From NCBI GenBank assembly GCA_031554275.1, contig JAVBKB010000046.1, positions 1 through 26,218 of the forward strand: 26,218 nucleotides of DNA, read 5' to 3'. Of the stretch, positions 1 to 8,255 are shown piece after piece. Each line of letters begins with the position of its first letter. The first letter of the stretch is position 1. Under the pieces are notes generated by a model, which saw nothing but the letters and a program-made list of their open reading frames with translations, was not told the DNA's origin and did not search any database. The stretch is from JAVBKB01 sp031554275. Lineage in GTDB: Bacteria > Bacillota > Bacilli > JARBTR01. The translations under genes were made by a program, and so were the position numbers.

Positions 1-40
1 GAGCTATCAATATTGCTAATGGAACTATAAATTTCTTCAT
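1..40 (-). CDS. 5' end of an exported-protein gene (partial at window edge)
   Basis: Only the first 13 codons are inside the window. They read MKKFIVPLAILIA on the minus strand, a typical lysine-rich n-region followed by a hydrophobic signal-peptide core. A GAAGGTGG ribosome binding site lies six bases before the ATG (plus positions about 47-54), which is why I accept so short a piece. It follows the broken gene at 74-583 by about 34 bases on the same strand, so the two may have been co-transcribed. The product cannot be identified. Confidence 0.55.
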   Translation of the reverse strand, partial: MKKFIVPLAILIA

Positions 41-73
41 TTCTTACCACCTTCTGATTTCATGCTGACCACT

Positions 74-583
74 TTATACAATTAATTGGTTATTAACAAT
101 GTGGTTTATAGATCTAGCTATATTTTTATGGAGCATGAGGCAGATTTTTTCACCCAGAGGATTTTTCTCGTTCTCTTTAGCACTTTTCACCTCTTGTTGT
201 GGCATCAGAAAATCATCATTTTTCACTTTAACCCGTTGACCTTGATCGTTGTAACCGATGTACTGAATAACCCCTCACTGTCCCTGATAAATTTCCCTTG
301 ATATTTTCTCCAACCTCAACATCATATATTGTATAAGGGGTTTATTTCGTCTTCTCCAGTTTCAGAAATCCTTATGACTGTCCCTGAAAAAACATTTCCT
401 GAAACACCAACTAATAACTCCATATTACTTGGATCGAAAGGATATTCTTCTTGTACAAAAGCAATACTTGGCACATTACTAGAGGATACTTTTTTTGAGT
501 TAGCGTTAGATACACTTAAATAAACAATGCCTGCAACTAAAATTAAGACAATAAGTAATAAGTTTTTTTTTCGAAAATTTCAT
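74..583 (-). pseudogene. Frameshifted gene for a membrane-anchored or exported protein
   Basis: Reading the minus strand from ATG 583, preceded by GAAAGGAAA, a protein appears that runs through three frames. It starts with a lysine-rich end and hydrophobic segment (LLLIVLILVAGIVYLSVS), continues through a segment ending near plus 325, then TPYTIYDVEVGENIKGNLSG in a second frame, then VIQYIGYNDQGQRVKV in a third, ending at TAA 74-76. Each switch falls in a short homopolymer: A9 near 562-570, AAACCCC near 338-345 and GGGG near 273-276. Removing one base at each joins the pieces. This is either a decaying gene or homopolymer sequencing error. The last third (after about plus 190) has no convincing family signature and may hold a further shift. 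Function unknown. Confidence 0.6.
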
Positions 584-640
584 GTTGTATTTTCCTTTCA
601 ATAATTAAGATTTAAGTAAGCTTTATACATTTTCCCAACA

Positions 641-1543
641 CTATTTTAATAATTTAATGGCTTCCCTAGTTCCATTTTCCTCTGCATAATCCATAGCTGT
701 CTTACCAAATTGATCAACTATTGTTTTGTCAGCACCTTTTTCCAATAAATATTCTGTCACAACTGGATAATTATCTGTAAACACTGATAGCATTAATGGA
801 GTTGTATCTTTATCATTCGGCCAGTTCAAATCTTTATCCTTTTCTTCTATTAAGTATTTCACAAGCTCTAGATTATTTCCCAATGAGGCGTATGTGAGAA
901 CATTCCCACTACCAAAACCATACTTCGACTTGGCGTTTAAATCTGCTCCTTTTTCCACAAATAGTTTAACAAGCTTTGTAGATGTCACTAAAGCATCTGG
1001 ATCATCTTCCTTATTAACAACAAGTTTTATTGCCAAAATGATCGAGGCCTCTTCCTTTTCATTTTTTTGATAGTCGATTGGAGTGGCACCTTCTTGCAAT
1101 AGTAACTGTATCGTTTCGAAGTCATTTGACTGATACTTAAGTAAAGCGAAACTTAGTGGAGAGGCATATCCTGCATATGAGCTGGCTTCGCCCTCAATAT
1201 GTTTTACGTAAGCACCATTCTTTATTAGCTTCTTGACAGTTGCCAAATCCCCTTCTTCACAGGCAACTTCTAAAGGGGTTATTATGTCAAGTTCACCAGT
1301 CCTTTTTGGAGCGTTGGGACAGTTTACTTCAGGGTTGCTGGATAATATTTTATCAATTTGCTTTGTATCATTATCTCTGATAACATCAATTAGCTCTGTT
1401 GATTTAGCATAATCCGACTCTGTATAATCTGTGGTTAGTGAGTGCTCTATCGTGTATTGGTTATATTTTGTATTAGAAACAGTCTTTTGGCTACAACCAA
1501 AAAGCAGCATTGTTATTGTTAGTATGCAAAATCCAATTCTCAT
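641..1543 (-). CDS. Ankyrin-repeat lipoprotein
   Basis: A 300-residue protein with a lipoprotein signal peptide: MRIGFCILTITMLLFGC, with lipobox cysteine at 17, so it should be lipid-anchored on the outer face of the membrane. From about residue 85 it carries ankyrin-type helix-turn-helix repeats (for example TPLEVACEEGDLATVKKLIKNGA, LVKLFVEKGADLNAKSKYG and TPLMLSVFTDNYPVVTEYLL in part, ending GKTAMDYAEENGTREAIKLL). Ankyrin repeats mediate protein-protein contacts; no enzymatic domain is visible. The start is supported by AAGGAGG six bases before the ATG. It lies 11 bases downstream of the frameshifted gene at 1555-2201, suggesting one transcription unit of exported proteins. The partner and role are unknown. 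Confidence 0.85.
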   Translation of the reverse strand: MRIGFCILTITMLLFGCSQKTVSNTKYNQYTIEHSLTTDYTESDYAKSTELIDVIRDNDTKQIDKILSSNPEVNCPNAPKRTGELDIITPLEVACEEGDLATVKKLIKNGAYVKHIEGEASSYAGYASPLSFALLKYQSNDFETIQLLLQEGATPIDYQKNEKEEASIILAIKLVVNKEDDPDALVTSTKLVKLFVEKGADLNAKSKYGFGSGNVLTYASLGNNLELVKYLIEEKDKDLNWPNDKDTTPLMLSVFTDNYPVVTEYLLEKGADKTIVDQFGKTAMDYAEENGTREAIKLLK

Positions 1544-1554
1544 GTTAATCCTCC

Positions 1555-2201
1555 TTACTCCGCCTGCACTGCTAATCGTAGCCGTTGCATGAGTGTTGTT
1601 GTGTCATACAAAGAATTTCCTAAAAGCAAGTATGGCGCTACATCTAAATCATAGTGACTCACTCCACTATCTCCAAAATTGTAAGTTCCCACATCTTCAT
1701 AGGTATTATTTACAACTTCATTACTATAAAAGACGATTTCTCTTCGCCCATCTTCATGAACGAATTTGACATTTTCCCCGCCCCATTGATTGTTCTGATG
1801 ATATCTTGCTTTAAAACCTTCATACTTTATATAGCCTATTTTTTCAATATTATATAAACTACTAGGCAGTGGCTTATTATACCTATTCCTGCTGTAATGG
1901 TTCGGGAAATTATGCAAAAAATTTGTCTTTAGAATTCTTTCAACTTCCCTTTAACAGAAGGAGTAACTGGCTGAATATTTGCTGCCGAAAGCGTACCTAA
2001 CCTAGTTTGTGATTGGTCAGATTTCTCTTTTGTTTTTGGAGTCTCTAAATCTAACGACATTTCCAATGGCTCACTCTCTAGTAAAGCACCCTTCTTTTGC
2101 GTTTGGCCAGTTTGCTCGGCCTCGGCATACACTTGCAAGATGGGACTTGTACTGATTACAAGTATCATCACGATGATCAATGTATAATAAAACTTCTTCA
2201 T
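1555..2201 (-). pseudogene. Exported protein gene split by a single-base frameshift
   Basis: Two adjacent minus-strand reading frames appear to be one gene. The first part starts best at ATG 2201, with GGAGAGG six bases upstream, giving MKKFYYTLIIVMILVISTS, a signal peptide with a likely cleavage after VYA. It ends at a stop at 1929-1931. The second frame (to 1555) has no good start of its own: its first possible codon is a TTG at 1917 without a ribosome binding site. Adding one G to the GGG at 1947-1949 joins them as VKG-EVERILKTNFLHNFPNHYS, giving a product of about 215 residues. The mature part is charged and then rich in Tyr/Asn. I recognise no family. An upstream in-frame ATG at 2231 is less likely because it puts ten extra polar residues before the signal peptide. 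Confidence 0.6.
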
Positions 2202-2451
2202 CCAATTCCTCTCCAATTCCTTTTTAGCCATGATTTTCTTATTTAAATTCTATTTCATCCAAATACCATCTGTCAATTTTTTATTTTTTTCGACATCTGT
2301 ACCAATACGAATATTTGCAAAGTTCGAGCAAATAGCACTCTCTTCAACTTACATTTGTCTATTGGGCAAGCCTCTCATGCTTGAGGTTCGATTCGGCAGC
2401 TTGGCGTTCAGGGGTTCGGTGCTTGGAGTTCGATTCGGCAGCGGGGTGGCT

Positions 2452-2712
2452 CAGCGATTCGGCAATTCGGCAATTCGGCAATTCGGCAATTCGGCGGTTC
2501 GGCGGCTCGGCGGTTCGGCGGTTCGGCGGTTCGGCGGTTCGGCGGTTCGGCGGCTCAGCGGTTCGGCGATTCGGCGATTCGGCGGTTCGGCGGTTCGGTG
2601 GCTCGGCGATTCGGCGGTTCGGCGGCTCAGCGGTTCGGCGATTCGGCGATTCGGTGGTTCAGCGGTTCAGCAATTCAGCGGCTCGGCAATTCGGCGGCTC
2701 GGCGGTTCGAGC
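2452..2712. repeat. Octanucleotide tandem repeat array (unit about GGCGGTTC)
   Basis: About 33 head-to-tail copies of an 8-bp unit, with variants GGCGGTTC, GGCGATTC, GGCAATTC, GGCGGCTC and GGCGGTTCA-like forms. A degenerate version of the same motif extends left to about 2380. The GC content is far above the flanking DNA. Because 8 is not a multiple of 3 and the unit has no stop codon, all forward frames stay open and give artificial eight-residue repeats; I do not regard these as genes. It lies between the exported-protein block and the glpX terminator. Confidence 0.9.
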
Positions 2713-2744
2713 TGGTGCTAGGGTTTCCTCCCAAAAACCACATA

Positions 2745-2776
2745 CCAAAAAGGTCAAACGCATCCGCATTTGACCT
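2745..2776 (-). terminator. Rho-independent terminator of glpX
   Basis: On the minus strand AGGTCAAA (2776-2769) pairs with TTTGACCT (2758-2751) across a 10-base loop and is followed by a short T run (2750-2747). It is about 30 bases beyond the glpX stop. Confidence 0.75.
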
Positions 2777-2803
2777 CACTCATTTTATATAACTATTTAT
2801 CTC

Positions 2804-3772
2804 TTAGAAATTTTCGGGACTCAAGTATGGATTTTTCGCCATCAAATGCTGTCCCTCTACGAATCTCACAGTCCCTGATTTAGCACGCATTACCAATGAA
2901 TGAGTGGTTGCAAAACGATTCTTAAACTGTACGCCTTTTAGCAACTCACCATCTGTAACCCCTGTTGCTGCAAAGATTGCATCATCGCCTCTAACGAGGT
3001 CTTCCATCAGCAATACTTTATTGCAGTCAAGTCCCATTTTCACACAACGAGCAAGTTGTTTCTCATCTTCTGGAAGTAGCTTTCCTTGGATCTCGCCACC
3101 CAAGCACTTAATGGCTACTGCTGCTAGCACGCCTTCAGGGGCACCACCAGAACCAAATAGAATATCTACACCAGTAAATTCAAAGTTTGTGTTAATTGCT
3201 GCTGCCACATCACCATCATTAATGAATTTAATACGAGCTCCTGCTTTACGGATCTCTTCAGTGATTGCATTGTGACGATCACGTTGTAGCAATGTCGCTA
3301 CGATGTCACATACATCTTTATTCTTTGCTTTCGCAACTGCTTTCAAATTATCCAACACAGGTGCATTGATGTCTATCACGCCAACACATTCACGTCCTAC
3401 AGCAATCTTGTCCATATACATATCAGGCGCATGCAAAAGGTTGCCACGATCGGCAATTGCTACAACTGTTAAAGCATTCCATCCACCTGATGCCACAATG
3501 TTTGTTCCTTCTAAAGGATCAACTGCGACATCAACCTCAGGTCCGTTTCCAGTCCCTAGCTTTTCCCCGATATAAAGCATTGGTGCTTCGTCCATTTCTC
3601 CTTCACCAATCACCACTACACCTTGCATTGGGATTGTATCAAAAACAGATCGCATAGCTGTTGTTGCTGCGTCATCTGCTTCGATTTTCTTCCCGCGACC
3701 CATCCATCTAGCTGATTTAAGTGCAGCTGCTTCGGTAACACGAACAAGTTCCATCGTTAAACTTCTTTCCAT
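2804..3772 (-). CDS. glpX: Class II fructose-1,6-bisphosphatase GlpX
   Basis: A 322-residue cytoplasmic enzyme that hydrolyses fructose-1,6-bisphosphate to fructose-6-phosphate in gluconeogenesis. Family signatures are clear: IGEGEMDEAPML at 55-66, the metal/phosphate motif DPLEGTN at 85-91, and GSGGAPEGV around residue 207. The length is normal for GlpX. The start at 3772 has AAGGGGAG seven bases upstream; a second Met at residue 7 is less likely. It lies 57 bases downstream of murA on the same strand, the pairing found in Bacillales, and ends at its own terminator. Confidence 0.96.
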   Translation of the reverse strand: MERSLTMELVRVTEAAALKSARWMGRGKKIEADDAATTAMRSVFDTIPMQGVVVIGEGEMDEAPMLYIGEKLGTGNGPEVDVAVDPLEGTNIVASGGWNALTVVAIADRGNLLHAPDMYMDKIAVGRECVGVIDINAPVLDNLKAVAKAKNKDVCDIVATLLQRDRHNAITEEIRKAGARIKFINDGDVAAAINTNFEFTGVDILFGSGGAPEGVLAAVAIKCLGGEIQGKLLPEDEKQLARCVKMGLDCNKVLLMEDLVRGDDAIFAATGVTDGELLKGVQFKNRFATTHSLVMRAKSGTVRFVEGQHLMAKNPYLSPENF

Positions 3773-3829
3773 GATGTTGCTCCCCTTTTTAGGAAAAATT
3801 TTATCAAAATCAATGCATGCTTCGAGAAA

Positions 3830-5116
3830 TCAGATGCTTTCTAGTTCATGAATTTCTTCTTCCGTCATCTTCTCTCTCCAGACATTAGCGCCAAGACCAT
3901 TGAGCTTTTCAACGATATCGCTATAACCCCGATCAATATGTTCTATCCCTGTTATTTCTGTAAGACCCTCTGCCATAAGTCCCGCTACGACCAAAGCAGC
4001 ACCTGCACGGAGGTCAGTTGTTTTGACCTTCGCTCCATGTAACTGAACTGGGCCTGATATAATTGCTGAACTGCCTTCTACCTTAATAGAAGCATTCATT
4101 CTTCTTAATTCATCAATATGCTTGAATCTAGCACCATAAATGGTTTCAGAGACAACTGCTGAACCATTTGCTTTTGTTAATAACGAAGTAAATGGCTGCT
4201 GCAAATCCGTTGCGAAGCCTGGATACACCAATGTTTTGATATCAACAGATTTCAAATCATAACATTTCGGGATAAAAATCTGATCATCGCTTGCTTCGAT
4301 TTCAACACCCATTTCCCGCAACTTAGCGGTTAGTGACTCCAAGTGATGTGGAATCACATTATCAATAATGACACCTTCACCTGCTGCAACAGCAGCTATA
4401 ATATAAGTGCCTGCTTCGATTCGATCAGGAATAATAGTATGACGGCAACCATGTAGCTGCTCTACACCTTCGATCCTAATGACATCAGTGCCAGCACCTT
4501 TAATCTTCGCACCCATATTGGTCAAAAGTGTTGCAACATCGATTATTTCCGGCTCCTTCGCAGCATTTTCAATGACTGTTCGGCCTTCCGCTAATACAGC
4601 TGCTAACATAATGTTAATGGTTGCCCCAACACTGACTACATCTAAGTAGATACGTGCACCAACTAGTTTGTCAGCACGCAGATGGATTGCACCTTGCTCA
4701 TTAGTGACCACTGCTCCGAGCGCCTCGAATCCTTTGATATGTTGATCAATTGGACGAGGTCCCAAGTAGCAACCCCCTGGTAGTCCAATAGTAGCTTGTT
4801 TGAATTTCCCAAGCATGGCTCCCATCAGGTAATAGGAAGCGCGTAGCTTCTTGACTCGCCCACTTGGCAGTGGAACAGACATTAGGCGCGAAGGATCGAC
4901 AATCATTTCATTATCTGTGAAAGTAACTGTTCCACCTAATTCTTCTAGCAAGTCCTTGAGAATGTCAACATCAGAAATGTTGGGTAGTCCTTCAATTGCT
5001 ACAGGCGAATCCGCTAGAATCGTTGCAGGGATTAGTGCAACAGCACTATTCTTGGCCCCACTTATTTTCACTGTTCCCTTTAACGGTTTTCCGCCTTCAA
5101 TTTTGAGTTTCTCCAC
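3830..5116 (-). CDS. murA: UDP-N-acetylglucosamine 1-carboxyvinyltransferase
   Basis: A 428-residue enzyme of the first committed step of peptidoglycan synthesis, transferring enolpyruvate from PEP to UDP-GlcNAc in the cytoplasm. It shows the KN pair at residues 22-23, the active-site loop GGCYLGPRPIDQH with catalytic Cys116 (the fosfomycin target), RASYYLMG at 92-99 and a conserved C-terminal GYSDIVEKL. The start codon is GTG, preceded by GAGAGG. Its neighbours, a transaldolase upstream and glpX downstream, match the chromosomal position of the second Firmicute copy (MurAB/MurZ type), so a further murA elsewhere is likely. An AT-rich promoter region lies upstream; TGTGATAAAAT near 5170-5180 on the minus strand is a possible extended -10. 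Confidence 0.95.
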   Translation of the reverse strand: MEKLKIEGGKPLKGTVKISGAKNSAVALIPATILADSPVAIEGLPNISDVDILKDLLEELGGTVTFTDNEMIVDPSRLMSVPLPSGRVKKLRASYYLMGAMLGKFKQATIGLPGGCYLGPRPIDQHIKGFEALGAVVTNEQGAIHLRADKLVGARIYLDVVSVGATINIMLAAVLAEGRTVIENAAKEPEIIDVATLLTNMGAKIKGAGTDVIRIEGVEQLHGCRHTIIPDRIEAGTYIIAAVAAGEGVIIDNVIPHHLESLTAKLREMGVEIEASDDQIFIPKCYDLKSVDIKTLVYPGFATDLQQPFTSLLTKANGSAVVSETIYGARFKHIDELRRMNASIKVEGSSAIISGPVQLHGAKVKTTDLRAGAALVVAGLMAEGLTEITGIEHIDRGYSDIVEKLNGLGANVWREKMTEEEIHELESI

Positions 5117-5241
5117 GACGACAATCCTCTCAAGTGTGTTCTTAAAATACTTAATAACTAAAATATTTTATCACAAAAATATTTTTAATACTATACTGTG
5201 TTTAATACCACTTTTAGATAAATTTCTCAAGAGAAATTCCC

Positions 5242-5392
5242 AAAGTGATCCTGATTCCTGTTAATTCGAGAACGATCAGTTCTGAAATCTTTCAACTTGT
5301 GCGGCGAAAAATGTGCGAATAGTAGTTTGCTGCTGAGCTTGCTCAAAGATACTGTGCCGCTTCTCCATTTAAACAGGAATCAGGATAACTTT
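5242..5392. repeat. 151-bp inverted-repeat element (MITE-like), copy 1
   Basis: The arms AAAGTGATCCTGATTCCTGTT (written from 5242; last base at 5262) and its reverse complement at 5372-5392 match at 20 of 21 positions. About 109 bp lie between, including GCGGC/GCCGC and GAGC-TT-GCTC inner pairs. No open reading frame of note. It separates murA from the transaldolase gene. A second element with the same terminal motif ATCCTG(A/T)TTCC is at 9477-9621. An unrelated short palindrome AATTTCTC-AA-GAGAAATT is just outside at 5221-5238. Confidence 0.65.
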
Positions 5393-5454
5393 CCACTGTT
5401 GATACTACGATGGAATTTGTTTCGGGAATTCGCAGATTAAATCCCTAATGCCTA

Positions 5455-6105
5455 TTATGAATTCTTTGCTGCATTCCAATCAGCTAGAAATTGGTCGATC
5501 CCTTGACTAGTTAGCTTATGATTTGGCAGTTGCTTGAAGATAGGATAAGGAATTGTGGCGACATGTGCCCCATGAATGGCAGCAGCAAACACATGCTCAG
5601 GTGTGCGGATACTGGCGGCTAGCACTTTTGTTGGTAGCTGGTGACGGTCAAAACAATGTGCAATTCCCTGCACTAGCTCTAATGCATTTTCACCAATATC
5701 TTCTAACCGCCCAATGAACGGGGATACATAAGTCGCTCCCGCTCTAGCTGCAAGAAGGGCTTGATTCGCGCTGAAAACCAATGTCACATTCGTTTCAATT
5801 CCCATTCTACTCAAGGCGGCGACTGCTTGCAGACCCTCTGCCGTCATCGGGATTTTCACCGTGATATTATTGGCAATCGCAGCAAGTTCTTTCCCTTCCC
5901 GAATCATCCCAGTAGCATCTAGGGCAATGACCTCAGCGCTCACAGAGCCATCTGTAATTATGGCTGTAATTTCACGCAGGCGCTGGTGAAAATCAACTTT
6001 TTCCTTCGCAACAAGTGTTGGGTTGGTCGTAACACCAGACAAAATGCCCCATGAATGTATTTCTGCAATCTCTTTTGTGTTCGCGGAATCAATAAAAAAT
6101 TTCAT
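5455..6105 (-). CDS. tal: Transaldolase (TalC/FSA-like small family)
   Basis: A 216-residue alpha/beta-barrel enzyme of the non-oxidative pentose phosphate pathway. Schiff-base Lys84 is in NITVKIPMT, with the family motifs FIDSANTKEI at the start, GVTTNPTLVAKE at 24-35 and YVSPFIGRLEDIG at 126-138. The small family contains both transaldolases and fructose-6-phosphate aldolases. Glu58 (SAEV) and Phe130 (SPFIGR) are the residues usual in transaldolases, where the aldolase FSA has Gln and Tyr, so transaldolase is favoured. The ATG has AAAGGATG upstream. It lies upstream of murA and glpX on the same strand. Confidence 0.92.
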   Translation of the reverse strand: MKFFIDSANTKEIAEIHSWGILSGVTTNPTLVAKEKVDFHQRLREITAIITDGSVSAEVIALDATGMIREGKELAAIANNITVKIPMTAEGLQAVAALSRMGIETNVTLVFSANQALLAARAGATYVSPFIGRLEDIGENALELVQGIAHCFDRHQLPTKVLAASIRTPEHVFAAAIHGAHVATIPYPIFKQLPNHKLTSQGIDQFLADWNAAKNS

Positions 6106-6207
6106 TTGTTTTCATCCTTTACGCTCATTTTCATCACAAGCAATTGCAAGATCGCCTCATTAAGTAGTCAATCCCTATTCAATTTTATTCAAATAAATCC
6201 TACAATA

Positions 6208-7086
6208 CTATGTTGCTTCTTCATAAAGTTTTTCCAATTCTAACTTATCAAAATGATAAAACTTGTTGCAGAAGTGACAATTCGTTTCTGCTGCTCCATC
6301 CTCGTCAATCATTTCTCTTAGCTCTGCTTTGCCAAGACTAATTAATGCCTTCTCAATTCTTTCCTTAGAGCATTTACATTTAAACTGCACCGGCATTTTC
6401 TCTAAGATGGTTACATCTTCCTCAGTAAACAGTTGATAGAGAATTTCCTCTGGAGTTAGTCCTTGTGCGAGCAATGCTGAAACAGGCGGGAATATGGAGA
6501 GGATTGCTTCAAGTTCCGTGATCACTTCCTCGGGTGTCCCAGGCAAGAGTTGAATGATAAATCCACCTGCTACCTCTACAGAATCATCCGGGTTGATTAA
6601 CGTCCCTAATGCTACAGAAGAGGGTGTTTGCTCCGAGCTAGCAAAATAATATGTGAAATCCTCTGCGAGTTCTCCCGAAATCAGTGGCACTTGACCAGAG
6701 AATTTATCCCGCATCCCCATATCCTTCACAACCGTTAGCGATCCCTCTGTACCCACAGCACCACTAACATCAAGTTTTCCCTTTTCCTTTGCCTCTAAAT
6801 CCACATGTGGATTAGCAACATAGCCACGGACATCGCCAGTTGTATTTGCATCCACAAGAATTAATCGAAGGGGTCCATTTCCTTCGATTTTGACCGTGAT
6901 CGTTGTATCACCTTTTTGCATCGTCCCAAGCATCACACTCGCAGTCATTGCCCGACCAAGTGCTGCTGAAGCTGTGCGCCATGTTCCATGACGCTTTTGC
7001 GCTTCACGAATGGTGTCCGTTGTTCGAACTGCGTAAGCACGGACTTGTCCGTTATAGGCAAGTGCCTTTACTAAATAGTCATTCAT
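6208..7086 (-). CDS. hslO: Redox-regulated chaperone Hsp33
   Basis: A 292-residue cytoplasmic holdase activated by oxidation. The N-terminal domain has the usual AYNGQVRAYAVRTTDTI start. The C-terminal redox switch has the four zinc-binding cysteines: CKC at 237-239 and CHFC at 270-273. Their oxidation releases zinc and unfolds the linker. Length is typical. GGGGTAAG precedes the ATG. It lies 87 bases downstream of coaX, as in Bacillales where coaX and hslO are adjacent. Confidence 0.95.
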   Translation of the reverse strand: MNDYLVKALAYNGQVRAYAVRTTDTIREAQKRHGTWRTASAALGRAMTASVMLGTMQKGDTTITVKIEGNGPLRLILVDANTTGDVRGYVANPHVDLEAKEKGKLDVSGAVGTEGSLTVVKDMGMRDKFSGQVPLISGELAEDFTYYFASSEQTPSSVALGTLINPDDSVEVAGGFIIQLLPGTPEEVITELEAILSIFPPVSALLAQGLTPEEILYQLFTEEDVTILEKMPVQFKCKCSKERIEKALISLGKAELREMIDEDGAAETNCHFCNKFYHFDKLELEKLYEEAT

Positions 7087-7173
7087 ATTTGTCTTACCCC
7101 GTTTATTAGAAATTTGTTATGGTTAAATTCAAGCCGACATCCTACTCTCGACTTACTATTCAACTTTTCGAAA

Positions 7174-7944
7174 TCAATTCTGTTGATTTTTTTTATAAAT
7201 AAGCTTTAATCCATCAAGCGTTAGAAATGGATCAACGACATCAATCGCCTTGGTTTCTGATGCAATCAATGTCGCTAATCCACCTGTTGCAATTACTTGT
7301 GGTTTCACGTTACATTGCGCAATCATCCGGGAAACGATGCCTTCCACTTGCCCTACATAACCGTAGAGAATGCCCGACTGCATTGCAGTGATGGTGTTTT
7401 TCCCAACAATGTCATCTGGAATTGCGAGCTCTATATAAGGTAGCTTTGCAGCTTTGGTGTAGAGTGCTTCTGTCGAAATCACAATCCCAGGTGCAATTGC
7501 ACCACCCATATAGTTACTCCCTTCATCGACATAGCAAAAAGTCGTCGCAGTCCCAAAGTCGATCAAGATCAGCGGCGCACCATATTTATGAATTCCAGCT
7601 ACAGCATTTACGATTCGATCCGCACCCACTTCACGCGGATTGTCTATCTTAATATTAAGTCCTGTTTTGATGCCAGGGCCTACAATTAGGGGATCCTGAT
7701 GGAAATATTTTTGACACATTCTTTCTAATGAAAACATGATTGGAGGTACAACAGAAGAAATCATTATACCCGAGAAATCGCTAAAGGATAGCGATGCATT
7801 TTCCAAAAGATCTTTAATGGTCATGCCATATTCGTCTGAAGATTTATTGCGACTTGTTTCCATTCGCCAATGATGCATCAGCTTATCATCTTCATAAACT
7901 CCCACAACAATATTTGTATTGCCAACATCCAATACAAAAAGCAT
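7174..7944 (-). CDS. coaX: Type III pantothenate kinase
   Basis: A 256-residue enzyme phosphorylating pantothenate, the first step of coenzyme A synthesis. The three ASKHA-fold signatures of CoaX are present: DVGNTN at 6-11 (phosphate 1), GPGIKTGL at 89-96 with GADR at 107-110, and DFGTATT at 129-135. There is no type I or II PanK signature. The ATG has AAGGTAGGGG upstream. It heads the coaX-hslO pair; the usual Bacillales upstream neighbour ftsH is absent here, its place being taken by a repeat-protein gene. Confidence 0.95.
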   Translation of the reverse strand: MLFVLDVGNTNIVVGVYEDDKLMHHWRMETSRNKSSDEYGMTIKDLLENASLSFSDFSGIMISSVVPPIMFSLERMCQKYFHQDPLIVGPGIKTGLNIKIDNPREVGADRIVNAVAGIHKYGAPLILIDFGTATTFCYVDEGSNYMGGAIAPGIVISTEALYTKAAKLPYIELAIPDDIVGKNTITAMQSGILYGYVGQVEGIVSRMIAQCNVKPQVIATGGLATLIASETKAIDVVDPFLTLDGLKLIYKKNQQN

Positions 7945-8255
7945 TCAAACCCCTACCTTTTATTTCAATTTATGACGCTATTGCAGACTATCATATCATA
8001 TTTGTGAGTTTTTTTAATGTTAAAACATTTTAGAACAATAAGCGACCAACTGCCCCTTTCACATAGCTGAAAATAGGTAGTGGTTTTAAACTTGAAACCT
8101 ACAATTATCGCAATTCGCACCTGGATGGTGCTTAAGAATAAATGCTAGAGAAAAATCCGATTAAGTCACTAGCTTGATTATTTCTGAAAAGTTCAAAAAA
8201 GCCATATTACCGAAGTAATACAGCTAAAAAGGGGGGAATTAATGAATCTCGCTTA
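7945..8255. other. Intergenic region between coaX and the repeat-protein gene
   Basis: 311 bases with no gene that I can support. The coaX promoter should lie on the minus strand here; the AT-rich stretch near 7990-8040 is the likely place. A small hairpin GCACC-TGGAT-GGTGC at 8117-8131 is the only clear secondary structure. A GGGGGG followed by ATG at about 8232-8244 on the plus strand gives only a five-codon frame. Confidence 0.4.

Noticed and set aside
2452..2712. CRISPR-like array
   Set aside because: Units are 8 bp, directly contiguous, with no spacers and no cas genes nearby.
2230..2792. Three overlapping plus-strand open frames with RRFGGSAV-like repeats
   Set aside because: They are by-products of the stop-free 8-bp repeat, open in all forward frames, with no ribosome binding site and identical eight-residue words in each frame.
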